From NCBI RefSeq assembly GCF_000014565.1, contig NC_008268.1, forward strand, positions 7,630,501 to 7,694,500: DNA of 64,000 nucleotides, written 5' to 3'. How positions within the stretch are numbered: the stretch's first letter is position 1; each line of letters begins with the position of its first letter. This document shows, one piece after another, positions 57,408 through 64,000 of the stretch. A program made the translations under genes and the position numbers. Under the pieces are notes generated by a model that had not been told where the DNA came from, searched no databases, and saw only the letters and a program-made list of their open reading frames with translations. This DNA comes from Rhodococcus jostii RHA1 (lineage in GTDB: Bacteria; Actinomycetota; Actinomycetes; Mycobacteriales; Mycobacteriaceae).

Positions 57408-58952
57408 CTACGGCCTTCTCCATTCGCGACCGGTGCGGTGCATCATTTCGTCTGCCGACGGCGGGCCCCACGTGCCGGCCTCGTACGGTTCCGGCCTGCC
57501 GTCCGCGGCCCAGTGCTCGAGCACGGGGTCGAGGATTTCCCAGGACAGTTCCACCTCGGCGTTCACGGGGAACAGCGAGGGCTCACCGAGGAGCACGTCG
57601 AGGATGAGGCGCTCGTACGCCTCGGGCGACGACTCCGTGAACGCCTGACCGTAGCTGAAGTCCATGTTGACGTCGCGGACTTCCATGCTCGACCCCGGGA
57701 CCTTGGACCCGAACCGCATGGTCACACCCTCGTCCGGCTGCACCCGGATGACGAGGGCGTTCTGCCCCAGTTCCTCGGTCATGGTCTGATCGAACGGCAG
57801 ATGCGGTGCGCGCTTGAAGATCACGGCGATCTCGGTGACCCGACGGCCGAGCCGCTTCCCGGTGCGGAGGTAGAACGGCACCCCCGCCCAGCGGCGGGTG
57901 TCGACCTCGAGGGTGATGGCCGCGAACGTTTCCGTGGTGGAGTCCTTCGAGAACCCTTCCTCCTCCAGCAGTCCGACCACCCGGGTACCGCCCTGCCAGC
58001 CGCCCGCGTACTGGCCGCGCGCGGTGGTCTCGTCGAGCGGCTGGGCGAGCCTGGTGGCGGAGAGCACCTTGATCTTCTCCGCCTGCAACTCGGACGGTTC
58101 GAAGCTGATCGGCTCCTCCATCGCGGTGAACGCGAGGAGTTGCAGCAGGTGATTCTGGATGACGTCGCGCGCCGCCCCGATGCCGTCGTAGTACCCGGCG
58201 CGTCCACCGAGACCGATGTCCTCGGCCATGGTGATCTGGACGTGATCCACGTAGTGGGCGTTCCAGATCGGATCGAACAACTGGTTCGCGAAGCGCAACG
58301 CCAGGATGTTCTGGACGGTTTCCTTGCCGAGGTAGTGGTCGATCCGGAAGACCGTGTCCTCAGGGAAGACCTCGTTCACGACCGCGTTGAGCTCACGTGC
58401 ACTCGCGAGGTCGTGACCGAACGGCTTCTCGATGACTACCCGACGCCACTGGTCGTCGTTCGACTGCGCGAGACCGGCCTCGGACAGCTGCTTCAGGACG
58501 ACCGGGAACGCGTCCGGCGGAATCGCGAGATAGAACCCGTGATTGCCGCCGGTCCCGCGTTCGCGTTCCAGTGTCCCGAGAGTGTGGGCCAGTTCCTGGA
58601 AGGCCGCCGGGTCGTCGAAGCTGCCCTTGACGAAACGCAGGCCCTCCGACAGTCGCTCCCAGACGTCCTCCCGGAACGGGGTGCGGGAATGGTCGCGGAC
58701 GGCATCGTGGACGATCTTGCCGAAGTCCTCGTCCGACCAATCCCTGCGGGCGAACCCGACGAGAGCGAACCCGGGCGGCAGAAGACCACGATTGGCCAGA
58801 TCGTAGATGGCGGGCATCAACTTGCGCCGGGCCAGGTCGCCGGTGACACCGAAGATCACCAGCGCACACGGCCCGGCGATGCGTGGTAGGCGCTTGTCCC
58901 TACCGTCGCGGAGTGGATTGACCCAATCGTCTGACGCTGCGGGTTCGCTCAC
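57408..58952 (-). CDS. zwf: Glucose-6-phosphate 1-dehydrogenase
   Basis: First step of the oxidative pentose phosphate branch; produces NADPH. 514 residues: nucleotide loop IFGVTGDLARRKLMPAIY (about 33-50), the active-site RIDHYLGKETVQNILALRF (about 198-216, with His and Lys), and EKPFGHDLASARELN (second Lys/Pro motif). The NADP-binding R after strand 2 is in the GFARRDW segment. GTG start 3 nt after the tal stop. Downstream opcA abuts. Confidence 0.96.
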   Translation of the reverse strand: MSEPAASDDWVNPLRDGRDKRLPRIAGPCALVIFGVTGDLARRKLMPAIYDLANRGLLPPGFALVGFARRDWSDEDFGKIVHDAVRDHSRTPFREDVWERLSEGLRFVKGSFDDPAAFQELAHTLGTLERERGTGGNHGFYLAIPPDAFPVVLKQLSEAGLAQSNDDQWRRVVIEKPFGHDLASARELNAVVNEVFPEDTVFRIDHYLGKETVQNILALRFANQLFDPIWNAHYVDHVQITMAEDIGLGGRAGYYDGIGAARDVIQNHLLQLLAFTAMEEPISFEPSELQAEKIKVLSATRLAQPLDETTARGQYAGGWQGGTRVVGLLEEEGFSKDSTTETFAAITLEVDTRRWAGVPFYLRTGKRLGRRVTEIAVIFKRAPHLPFDQTMTEELGQNALVIRVQPDEGVTMRFGSKVPGSSMEVRDVNMDFSYGQAFTESSPEAYERLILDVLLGEPSLFPVNAEVELSWEILDPVLEHWAADGRPEPYEAGTWGPPSADEMMHRTGREWRRP

Positions 58953-58955
58953 GTA

Positions 58956-60080
58956 TCAGCTCTTCTGCCCTGCTGCGCGCAGCTGCTCCGCGGTGGCCTC
59001 CAGAAGCTCGGTCCAGGACACCTCGAACTTGTCCACACCCTCGTCCTCGAGGACCTTGAACACGTCTGTGAGATCGATGCCGACGGCGCTGAGCTTGTCG
59101 AACACCTCCTGCGACTCGACCGCGGTGCCGGAGACGGTGTCGCCGACGACCTCACCGTGATCGGCGAACGCGTCGAGAGTCTTCTCGGGCATCGTGTTCA
59201 CTGTGTTCGGAGCCACCAGTTCGGAGACGTACAGGGTGTCGGGGTAGTCGGGGTTCTTGACTCCGGTCGACGCCCAGAGCGCGCGCTGCGGGCGCGCACC
59301 GTCCGGCAGCAGACCCTGGAACCGCGGCTGCACCTCGAAGACCTGCTGGTACGCGGCGTACGCGAGGCGGGCGTTGGCGAGCGCCGCCTTGCCGCGCAGC
59401 GCAAGCGCCTCAGGGGTGCCGATCTTGTCGAGCCGCTTGTCGATCTCCGTGTCGACGCGGGAGACGAAGAACGAGGCCACCGAGTGGATGCGGGACAGGT
59501 CGTGACCGGCCGCCTTCGCGGCCTCGAGGCCGTCCAGGTAGGCGCCCATGACGAGCTCGTAGCGCTCCACGGAGAAGATCAGCGTGACGTTGACGCTGAT
59601 GCCCTCACCGAGCACCTTGGCGATGGCCGGGATACCGGCCTCGGTGGCCGGGATCTTGATGAACAGGTTGGGGCGGTCGACGATCTTCCACAGTTCGACG
59701 GCCTGCGCGACCGTCTTGTCGGCGTCGTGCGCGAGGCGCGGGTCGACCTCGATGGACACCCGGCCGTCGACGCCGTGGCTCGCCTCGAACTGCGGGGCGA
59801 GGACGTCGCAGGCGGCGCGCACGTCGTCGGTGGTCACCGTGCGGATGGTGGCCTCGACGTCGGCACCGCGCTCGGCGAGCTCCCGGACCTGTGCGTCGTA
59901 GACGTGGCCCTTGCTGAGTGCGGCCTGGAAGATCGACGGGTTGGTGGTGACACCGACGACGCTCTTGGTCGCGATGAGCTCGGCGAGGTTGCCGGACTCG
60001 ATGCGGTCACGGGAGAGGTCGTCGAGCCACACCGACACGCCTGCTTCGGAGAGCTTCTGGAGGTTGGGGTTCTGAGTCAT
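58956..60080 (-). CDS. tal: Transaldolase
   Basis: Moves dihydroxyacetone units between sugar phosphates. 374 residues, the longer TalB-related subfamily typical of actinobacteria (no fused isomerase). [12 protein letters not shown] near residue 45, [10 protein letters not shown], the Schiff-base lysine in [12 protein letters not shown] (about residue 140) and [12 protein letters not shown] with the conserved Asn/Thr. C-terminal [23 protein letters not shown] 6 nt after tkt on this strand. Confidence 0.96.
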   Translation of the reverse strand: MTQNPNLQKLSEAGVSVWLDDLSRDRIESGNLAELIATKSVVGVTTNPSIFQAALSKGHVYDAQVRELAERGADVEATIRTVTTDDVRAACDVLAPQFEASHGVDGRVSIEVDPRLAHDADKTVAQAVELWKIVDRPNLFIKIPATEAGIPAIAKVLGEGISVNVTLIFSVERYELVMGAYLDGLEAAKAAGHDLSRIHSVASFFVSRVDTEIDKRLDKIGTPEALALRGKAALANARLAYAAYQQVFEVQPRFQGLLPDGARPQRALWASTGVKNPDYPDTLYVSELVAPNTVNTMPEKTLDAFADHGEVVGDTVSGTAVESQEVFDKLSAVGIDLTDVFKVLEDEGVDKFEVSWTELLEATAEQLRAAGQKS

Positions 60081-60086
60081 GGCTGT

Positions 60087-62195
60087 CTATCCCTTCACGC
60101 GTGCGAGCGAGCGCTGTGCGGCGGCGGTGACGGCTTCGGCGGTGAAACCGAACTCGCGGAACAGGGTCTTGTAGTCGGCGGACGCGCCGAAGTGCTCGAT
60201 GGACACGATTTCGCCCGCGTCGCCGACGAAGCGGTACCAGGGCATGGAGATGCCGGCTTCAACGGAGACCCGCGCCTTGACCGTCGGGGGGAGGACGCCG
60301 TCGCGGTAGGCCTGGTCCTGGGCGTCGAACCATTCGACGCAGGGCATGGACACGACCCGGGTGGGGATGCCGTCGGCCTCGAGGGTCTCGCGGGCGGCCA
60401 CGGCGAGCTGCAGCTCGGACCCGGTGCCGATGAGCACGACCTCCGGTGCGCCGGTGGACGCGTCGGCGAGGACGTAGCCGCCGCGGGAGACACCCTCGTA
60501 GCTGGTGCCCTCGAGGACGGGCAGGTCCTGGCGGGTCAGGGCGAGGCCGGCGGGAGCGCGGGTGGCCTCGTCGGCGCCCTTCTCGAGGACGGCGCGCCAG
60601 GCGTGGGCGGTCTCGTTGGCGTCGCCGGGCCGCACGACGTACAGGCCGGGGATCGCGCGCAGCGCGGCGAGGTGTTCGATCGGTTGGTGGGTGGGCCCGT
60701 CCTCACCGAGTCCGATGGAGTCGTGCGTCCACACGTAGGTGACCGGGGTCTTCATGATCGCGGCGAGCCGCACAGCGGGACGCATGTAGTCGCTGAAGAC
60801 GAGGAAGGTGCCACCGTAGGGGCGGGTCGGTCCGTGCAGCGCAATGCCGTTGAGGATAGAGCCCATGGCGTGTTCGCGGACCCCGAAGTGCAGGGTGCGG
60901 CCGTAGGGCTGGGCCGTCCACATCCGGGTGGAGATGGCTTCGGGACCGAACGAGTCGGCGCCCTTGATGGTGGTGTTGTTGCTCTCGGCGAGGTCGGCGG
61001 AGCCGCCCCACAGTTCGGGGAGCACCGGCCCGACGGCGTTGAGAACGGCGGCGGATGCCTTGCGGGTCGCGACGCCCTTGGGATCCGGCTCCCAGGTGGG
61101 GAGGACGTCGGCCCAGCCGGCGGGAAGGTCGCGGCCGATCAGACGGTCGAGGAGCTTCTTGCCCTCGGGGGCGCGCTGCGTCCACTCGTCGTACTGGGCC
61201 TGCCATTGCTTGTGTGCCTGCGCGCCGCGCTCGACGACCTTGCGGGTGTGGGCGATGACCTCGTCGGCGACCTCGAACGTCTTGTCCGGATCGAAGCCGA
61301 GAGCCTTCTTCACGGCCGCGACCTCGTCGGCACCGAGGGCGGCGCCGTGCGCCGCGCCCGTGTTCATCTTGGTCGGTGCGGGGAAGCCGATGATGGTGCG
61401 GAGCAGGATCAGCGACGGCTTGTCGGTGACCTCGCGGGCCTTGTTCAGGGCCTCTTCGATGGCGACGACGTTCTCGCCGCCCTCGACGATCTGCACGTGC
61501 CAGCCGTACGCCTCGTAGCGGGCGGCGGTGTCCTCGGACAGCGCGATCGCGGTGTCGTCCTCGATGGAGATCTTGTTGTCGTCGTAGATCAGCGTCAGGT
61601 TGCCGAGCTGCTGGACGCCGGCGATGGAGGAGGCCTCGGAGGTGACGCCCTCCTCGATGTCCCCGTCGGAGGCGATGACGTAGATGTGGTGGTCGAACGG
61701 GCTGTCGCCGAGCGCGGGCTCGGGGTCGAAGAGGCCGCGCTCACGGCGGGCGGCCATGGCCATGCCCACGGCGGAGGCGAGGCCCTGACCGAGCGGTCCG
61801 GTGGTGATCTCGACGCCGCGGGTGTGGCCGTGTTCGGGGTGGCCGGGGGTCTTCGAGCCCCAGGTGCGCAATGCTTCCAGGTCGTCGAGTTCGAGCCCGT
61901 AGCCGGCGAGGTACAGCTGGATGTAAAGGGTGAGGCTGGAGTGCCCGCAGGACAGCACGAACCGGTCGCGGCCGATCCAGTCGGCGTCGGTGGGGTCGTG
62001 GCGCATGACGCGCTGGAACAGGGTGTAGGCGAGGGGCGCGAGGCTCATGGCCGTGCCGGGGTGGCCGTTGCCGACCTTCTGCACCGCGTCCGCGGCGAGC
62101 ACCCGGATGGTGTCGACGGCCTTGGTGTCCAGTTCGGTCCAGTCGGCGGGGTGAACCGGTTGCGTGAGGACGTGGATGTCGTCTGTGATCGACAC
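60087..62195 (-). CDS. tkt: Transketolase
   Basis: Thiamine-diphosphate enzyme moving two-carbon units. 702 residues: GNGHPGTAMSLAPLAY (about 42-57), GPLGQGLASAVGMA, the ThDP motif GDGDIEEGVTSEAS...LTLIYDDNKISI (starting ASDGDIEEG), the pyrimidine domain with Glu in LHFGVREHAMGSILNG (about 422-437), and the C-terminal domain. GTG start, with AGGAGA 9 nt upstream. First gene of the minus-strand operon; ctaB is divergent, as in mycobacteria. Confidence 0.97.
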   Translation of the reverse strand: MSITDDIHVLTQPVHPADWTELDTKAVDTIRVLAADAVQKVGNGHPGTAMSLAPLAYTLFQRVMRHDPTDADWIGRDRFVLSCGHSSLTLYIQLYLAGYGLELDDLEALRTWGSKTPGHPEHGHTRGVEITTGPLGQGLASAVGMAMAARRERGLFDPEPALGDSPFDHHIYVIASDGDIEEGVTSEASSIAGVQQLGNLTLIYDDNKISIEDDTAIALSEDTAARYEAYGWHVQIVEGGENVVAIEEALNKAREVTDKPSLILLRTIIGFPAPTKMNTGAAHGAALGADEVAAVKKALGFDPDKTFEVADEVIAHTRKVVERGAQAHKQWQAQYDEWTQRAPEGKKLLDRLIGRDLPAGWADVLPTWEPDPKGVATRKASAAVLNAVGPVLPELWGGSADLAESNNTTIKGADSFGPEAISTRMWTAQPYGRTLHFGVREHAMGSILNGIALHGPTRPYGGTFLVFSDYMRPAVRLAAIMKTPVTYVWTHDSIGLGEDGPTHQPIEHLAALRAIPGLYVVRPGDANETAHAWRAVLEKGADEATRAPAGLALTRQDLPVLEGTSYEGVSRGGYVLADASTGAPEVVLIGTGSELQLAVAARETLEADGIPTRVVSMPCVEWFDAQDQAYRDGVLPPTVKARVSVEAGISMPWYRFVGDAGEIVSIEHFGASADYKTLFREFGFTAEAVTAAAQRSLARVKG

Positions 62196-62261
62196 GGGCA
62201 GAAGTCTCCTGACATGGGTGAACGTGGAGCCTGAGGATGCGTGGGCCTCTTGTGCGACTCC

Positions 62262-62290
62262 AGCCTAGTGTGCGGTCGTATCCGGGTCGA
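62262..62290 (-). promoter_or_regulatory. Candidate promoter of the tkt operon
   Basis: On the minus strand TCGACC (62290-62285) and TAGGCT (62267-62262) are separated by 17 nt, resembling a primary-sigma promoter (4 of 6 and 3 of 6 matches). The predicted leader to the tkt GTG is about 60 nt and contains the ribosome binding site. Confidence 0.5.
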
Positions 62291-62411
62291 TTCGGTTCGC
62301 GCATTACGGCGGTCTACCATCGTTTGTAGTAGACGGCCGGCGGTCGCGAAGGACTTCGGGAGCAGGCGCCGGCATTCGGATATGGAATTACGCGTGGTGC
62401 GAGGAGAGAAC

Positions 62412-63395
62412 GTGCGGACAGGGCATCAGCCGAGCGGACACGGCTTCGGCAGCCCCAGCCCCGCCCCCCGCGCGACCGACACCGGTACGGTGCTGGGTCG
62501 CGTCACGGGCAAGGTCCTGGCCTACATCGCATTGACCAAGCCGCGGGTGATCGAGCTGCTGCTGGTCGCCACCATCCCGGCGATGCTGCTGGCGGATCGC
62601 GGCAACGTCGACATCGCGCTGATCCTCAGCACGCTGTTCGGCGGATGGATGGGTGCGGCGAGTGCGAACTCGCTCAACTGCGTCGTCGACGCCGACATCG
62701 ACAAGGTCATGAAGCGCACCGCCCGCCGGCCGCTGGCCCGCGACGCGGTCCCGACGTCCCACGCGTTCGTGTTCGGCATGACGCTCGGTGTCGCGTCGTT
62801 CCTGTGGCTGTGGTGGCGGGCCAACCTGCTCGCCGGCTGCCTGGTCGTCCTGACCATCGCGTTCTACGTGCTCGTGTACACGATGGTCCTCAAACGCCGG
62901 ACATGGCAGAACGTGGTCTGGGGCGGCGCCGCCGGCTGCATGCCCGTCATGGTCGGCTGGTCGGCGGTCACCGGGTCGCTGAGCTGGCAGCCCATCGTGC
63001 TGTTCCTGGTCATCTTCTTCTGGACGCCGCCGCACACGTGGGCCCTCGCCATGCGGTACAAGGAGGACTACAAGGCGGCCGGTGTCCCGATGCTGCCGGT
63101 GATCGCCACCGAGGAGCACGTCACCAAGCAGATCCTGCTGTACAGCTGGGCGATGGTGATCACGTCGCTCACGCTCGTCCCGGCCGCGGGTGTCGTCTAT
63201 GCCGCCGTGACCCTCGTCGCGGGCGCCTGGTTCCTGCTGATGGCCCATCAGCTGTACCGCAGCGTCCGAGGCGGAGCGGCCGTGAAACCGCTCCGCCTGT
63301 TCCTGCAGTCCAACAACTATCTGGCTGTCGTCTTCGTCGGTCTCGCCGTCGACTCGGTGCTGGGACTGCAGACCGTCGGCAGCCTGCTGAGCTGA
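62412..63395 (+). CDS. ctaB: Protoheme IX farnesyltransferase (heme O synthase)
   Basis: Adds farnesyl to heme B for cytochrome oxidase maturation. 327 residues with eight or nine membrane helices. First Asp-rich site [23 protein letters not shown] (about 85-107), second [17 protein letters not shown] (about 214-230), plus [12 protein letters not shown] at the first helix. The start is GTG 62412 with GAGGAGAGA just upstream; ATG 62382 is a longer option. Its TGA stop is the first three bases of a tandem repeat array. Confidence 0.94.
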   Translation: MRTGHQPSGHGFGSPSPAPRATDTGTVLGRVTGKVLAYIALTKPRVIELLLVATIPAMLLADRGNVDIALILSTLFGGWMGAASANSLNCVVDADIDKVMKRTARRPLARDAVPTSHAFVFGMTLGVASFLWLWWRANLLAGCLVVLTIAFYVLVYTMVLKRRTWQNVVWGGAAGCMPVMVGWSAVTGSLSWQPIVLFLVIFFWTPPHTWALAMRYKEDYKAAGVPMLPVIATEEHVTKQILLYSWAMVITSLTLVPAAGVVYAAVTLVAGAWFLLMAHQLYRSVRGGAAVKPLRLFLQSNNYLAVVFVGLAVDSVLGLQTVGSLLS

Positions 63396-63492
63396 CGCTC
63401 CGTGTCAGGGCCTGAGTTGACGCTCCGCGTCAGGGCCTGAGTTGACGCTCCGCGTCAGGGCCTGACTCGACGCTCCGCGTCAGGGCACCAGC
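63393..63492. repeat. Four tandem 25-bp hairpin units bridging ctaB and qor 3' ends
   Basis: Units start at 63393, 63418, 63443 and 63468. Each contains TGACGCTCCGCGTCAGGG or a close variant, and each core (TGACGC-TCC-GCGTCA) is a 6-bp hairpin. The first unit supplies the ctaB stop codon and the last supplies the stop codon of the convergent oxidoreductase. The array thus fills the whole gap and can form a row of hairpins in either transcript, probably a bidirectional terminator. Confidence 0.85.
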
Positions 63493-64000
63493 ACGATCGA
63501 TCCCGTCGTCGCACGCGCCTCCAGGTCGCGGTGCGCCTCCTCGGCCCGCGCGAGCGGGTACTCCGCGCCCACCCGGACCGTCAGCGAACCGTCGGCGAGG
63601 GCGGAGAACACGTCTCCGGCCCGCCACGTCAGTTCCTCACGGTTTCGGATGTAGTGCGCGAGGGTCGGCCGGGTGAGGAACAGCGAACCGGCCGGGTTCA
63701 GCCGTTGCGGATCGAACGGCGGCACCGGGCCACTGGCCGCACCGAACAACGCGACCGTCCCCCGGATCCGTACCGACGCGAGACTGGCCTCGAACGTGGA
63801 CGCTCCGACACCGTCGTAGGCGGCTGCGACCCCGTCGCCGTCCGTCAGTTCACGCACCCGGGCGGCGATGTCGTCGTCGTATCGCAGCACCTCGTAGGCG
63901 CCGGCGTCACGGGACAGTTGTTCCTTGGCGTCGGAGGACACGGTGGTGATCACCCGCGCGCCCAGCGTGGTCGCCATCTGGGTCAGCAGCAGACCGACTC
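63480..64000 (-). CDS. Quinone oxidoreductase (zeta-crystallin-like MDR family), 5' end outside the window
   Basis: The frame continues to the end of the window: before the internal ATG at 63977 it reads VGLLLTQ, the end of the GGVG Rossmann loop, so the start lies beyond. About 173 C-terminal residues are visible: GARVITTVSSDAKEQLSRDAGA (NADPH-binding), AAAYDGVGASTFEASLASV, GTVALFGAASGPVPPFDP and a typical MDR C-terminus ending TTGSIVLVP. NADPH:quinone reductases detoxify quinones or reduce enones. The same gene lies beside ctaB in mycobacteria (Rv1454c, qor). Confidence 0.88.
   Translation of the reverse strand, partial: VGLLLTQMATTLGARVITTVSSDAKEQLSRDAGAYEVLRYDDDIAARVRELTDGDGVAAAYDGVGASTFEASLASVRIRGTVALFGAASGPVPPFDPQRLNPAGSLFLTRPTLAHYIRNREELTWRAGDVFSALADGSLTVRVGAEYPLARAEEAHRDLEARATTGSIVLVP

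Overview
The window is a stretch of high-GC (visually about two thirds G+C) chromosomal DNA from an actinobacterium of the Mycobacteriales, most likely Rhodococcus. The evidence is GTG-rich start codons, an mIHF gene, a glucose-6-phosphate dehydrogenase with its OpcA partner, WhiA, a mycofactocin-type SDR, and a gene order that follows the M. tuberculosis chromosome closely (two syntenic blocks joined at nusB/pyrR). I see no tRNA, rRNA, CRISPR array, prophage or insertion sequence. Almost everything is core housekeeping, with one small accessory patch at about 31.5-38.7 kb.

Layout. 0-3.6 kb: a 5'-truncated transglutaminase-like gene, an atypical phosphotransferase and rarA. 3.7-13.2 kb: alaS-ruvX-mltG-aroE, a stand-alone prepilin peptidase, then aroC-aroK-aroB. 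13.2-16.3 kb: a small membrane protein on the minus strand, pepQ-efp-nusB. 16.4-25.3 kb: the pyrimidine operon pyrR-pyrB-pyrC-(membrane protein)-carA-carB-pyrF, its cistrons overlapping by a few bases, preceded by a PyrR-binding RNA loop that overlaps the pyrR ribosome binding site. 25.4-31.5 kb: mihF-gmk-rpoZ-coaBC-metK-priA. 31.5-38.7 kb: a rifampicin monooxygenase gene with a Rifamycin-Associated Element, a PadR regulator with a palindromic operator, a secreted lipase, fmt-rsmB, and a mycofactocin-type SDR behind two KstR-like boxes. 38.7-43.8 kb: a YjbR-like protein, rpe and riboflavin genes ribD-ribE-ribBA-ribH. 43.9-49.0 kb: uvrC-rapZ-yvcK-whiA. 49.2-55.4 kb: gapA-pgk-tpiA-secG-ppc. 55.8-62.2 kb (minus strand): tkt-tal-zwf-opcA-pgl. 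62.4-64 kb: ctaB and a convergent, truncated quinone oxidoreductase, separated by a four-unit tandem repeat.

How the genes work together. Shikimate/chorismate genes, de novo pyrimidine genes, riboflavin genes, lower glycolysis and the pentose phosphate genes are each compact blocks with 1-11 nt overlaps, so translational coupling is the likely rule. Several promoters (phosphotransferase, rarA, pepQ, rpe, uvrC) place a TANNNT -10 box 6-8 nt before the start codon, as expected for leaderless mRNAs. The regulatory DNA is the most informative part of the window: a rifamycin-response element, two KstR-like boxes, a PafBC/RecA-NDp-type DNA-damage promoter on uvrC, a PyrR loop, a PadR-type palindrome and several unusually long, perfect terminator stems.

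Limits. Names come from reading translated sequence and recalled family motifs; no search was run. Start codons were chosen by ribosome binding site, overlap and family length and may be wrong by a few codons. Promoter calls rest mainly on -10 boxes.
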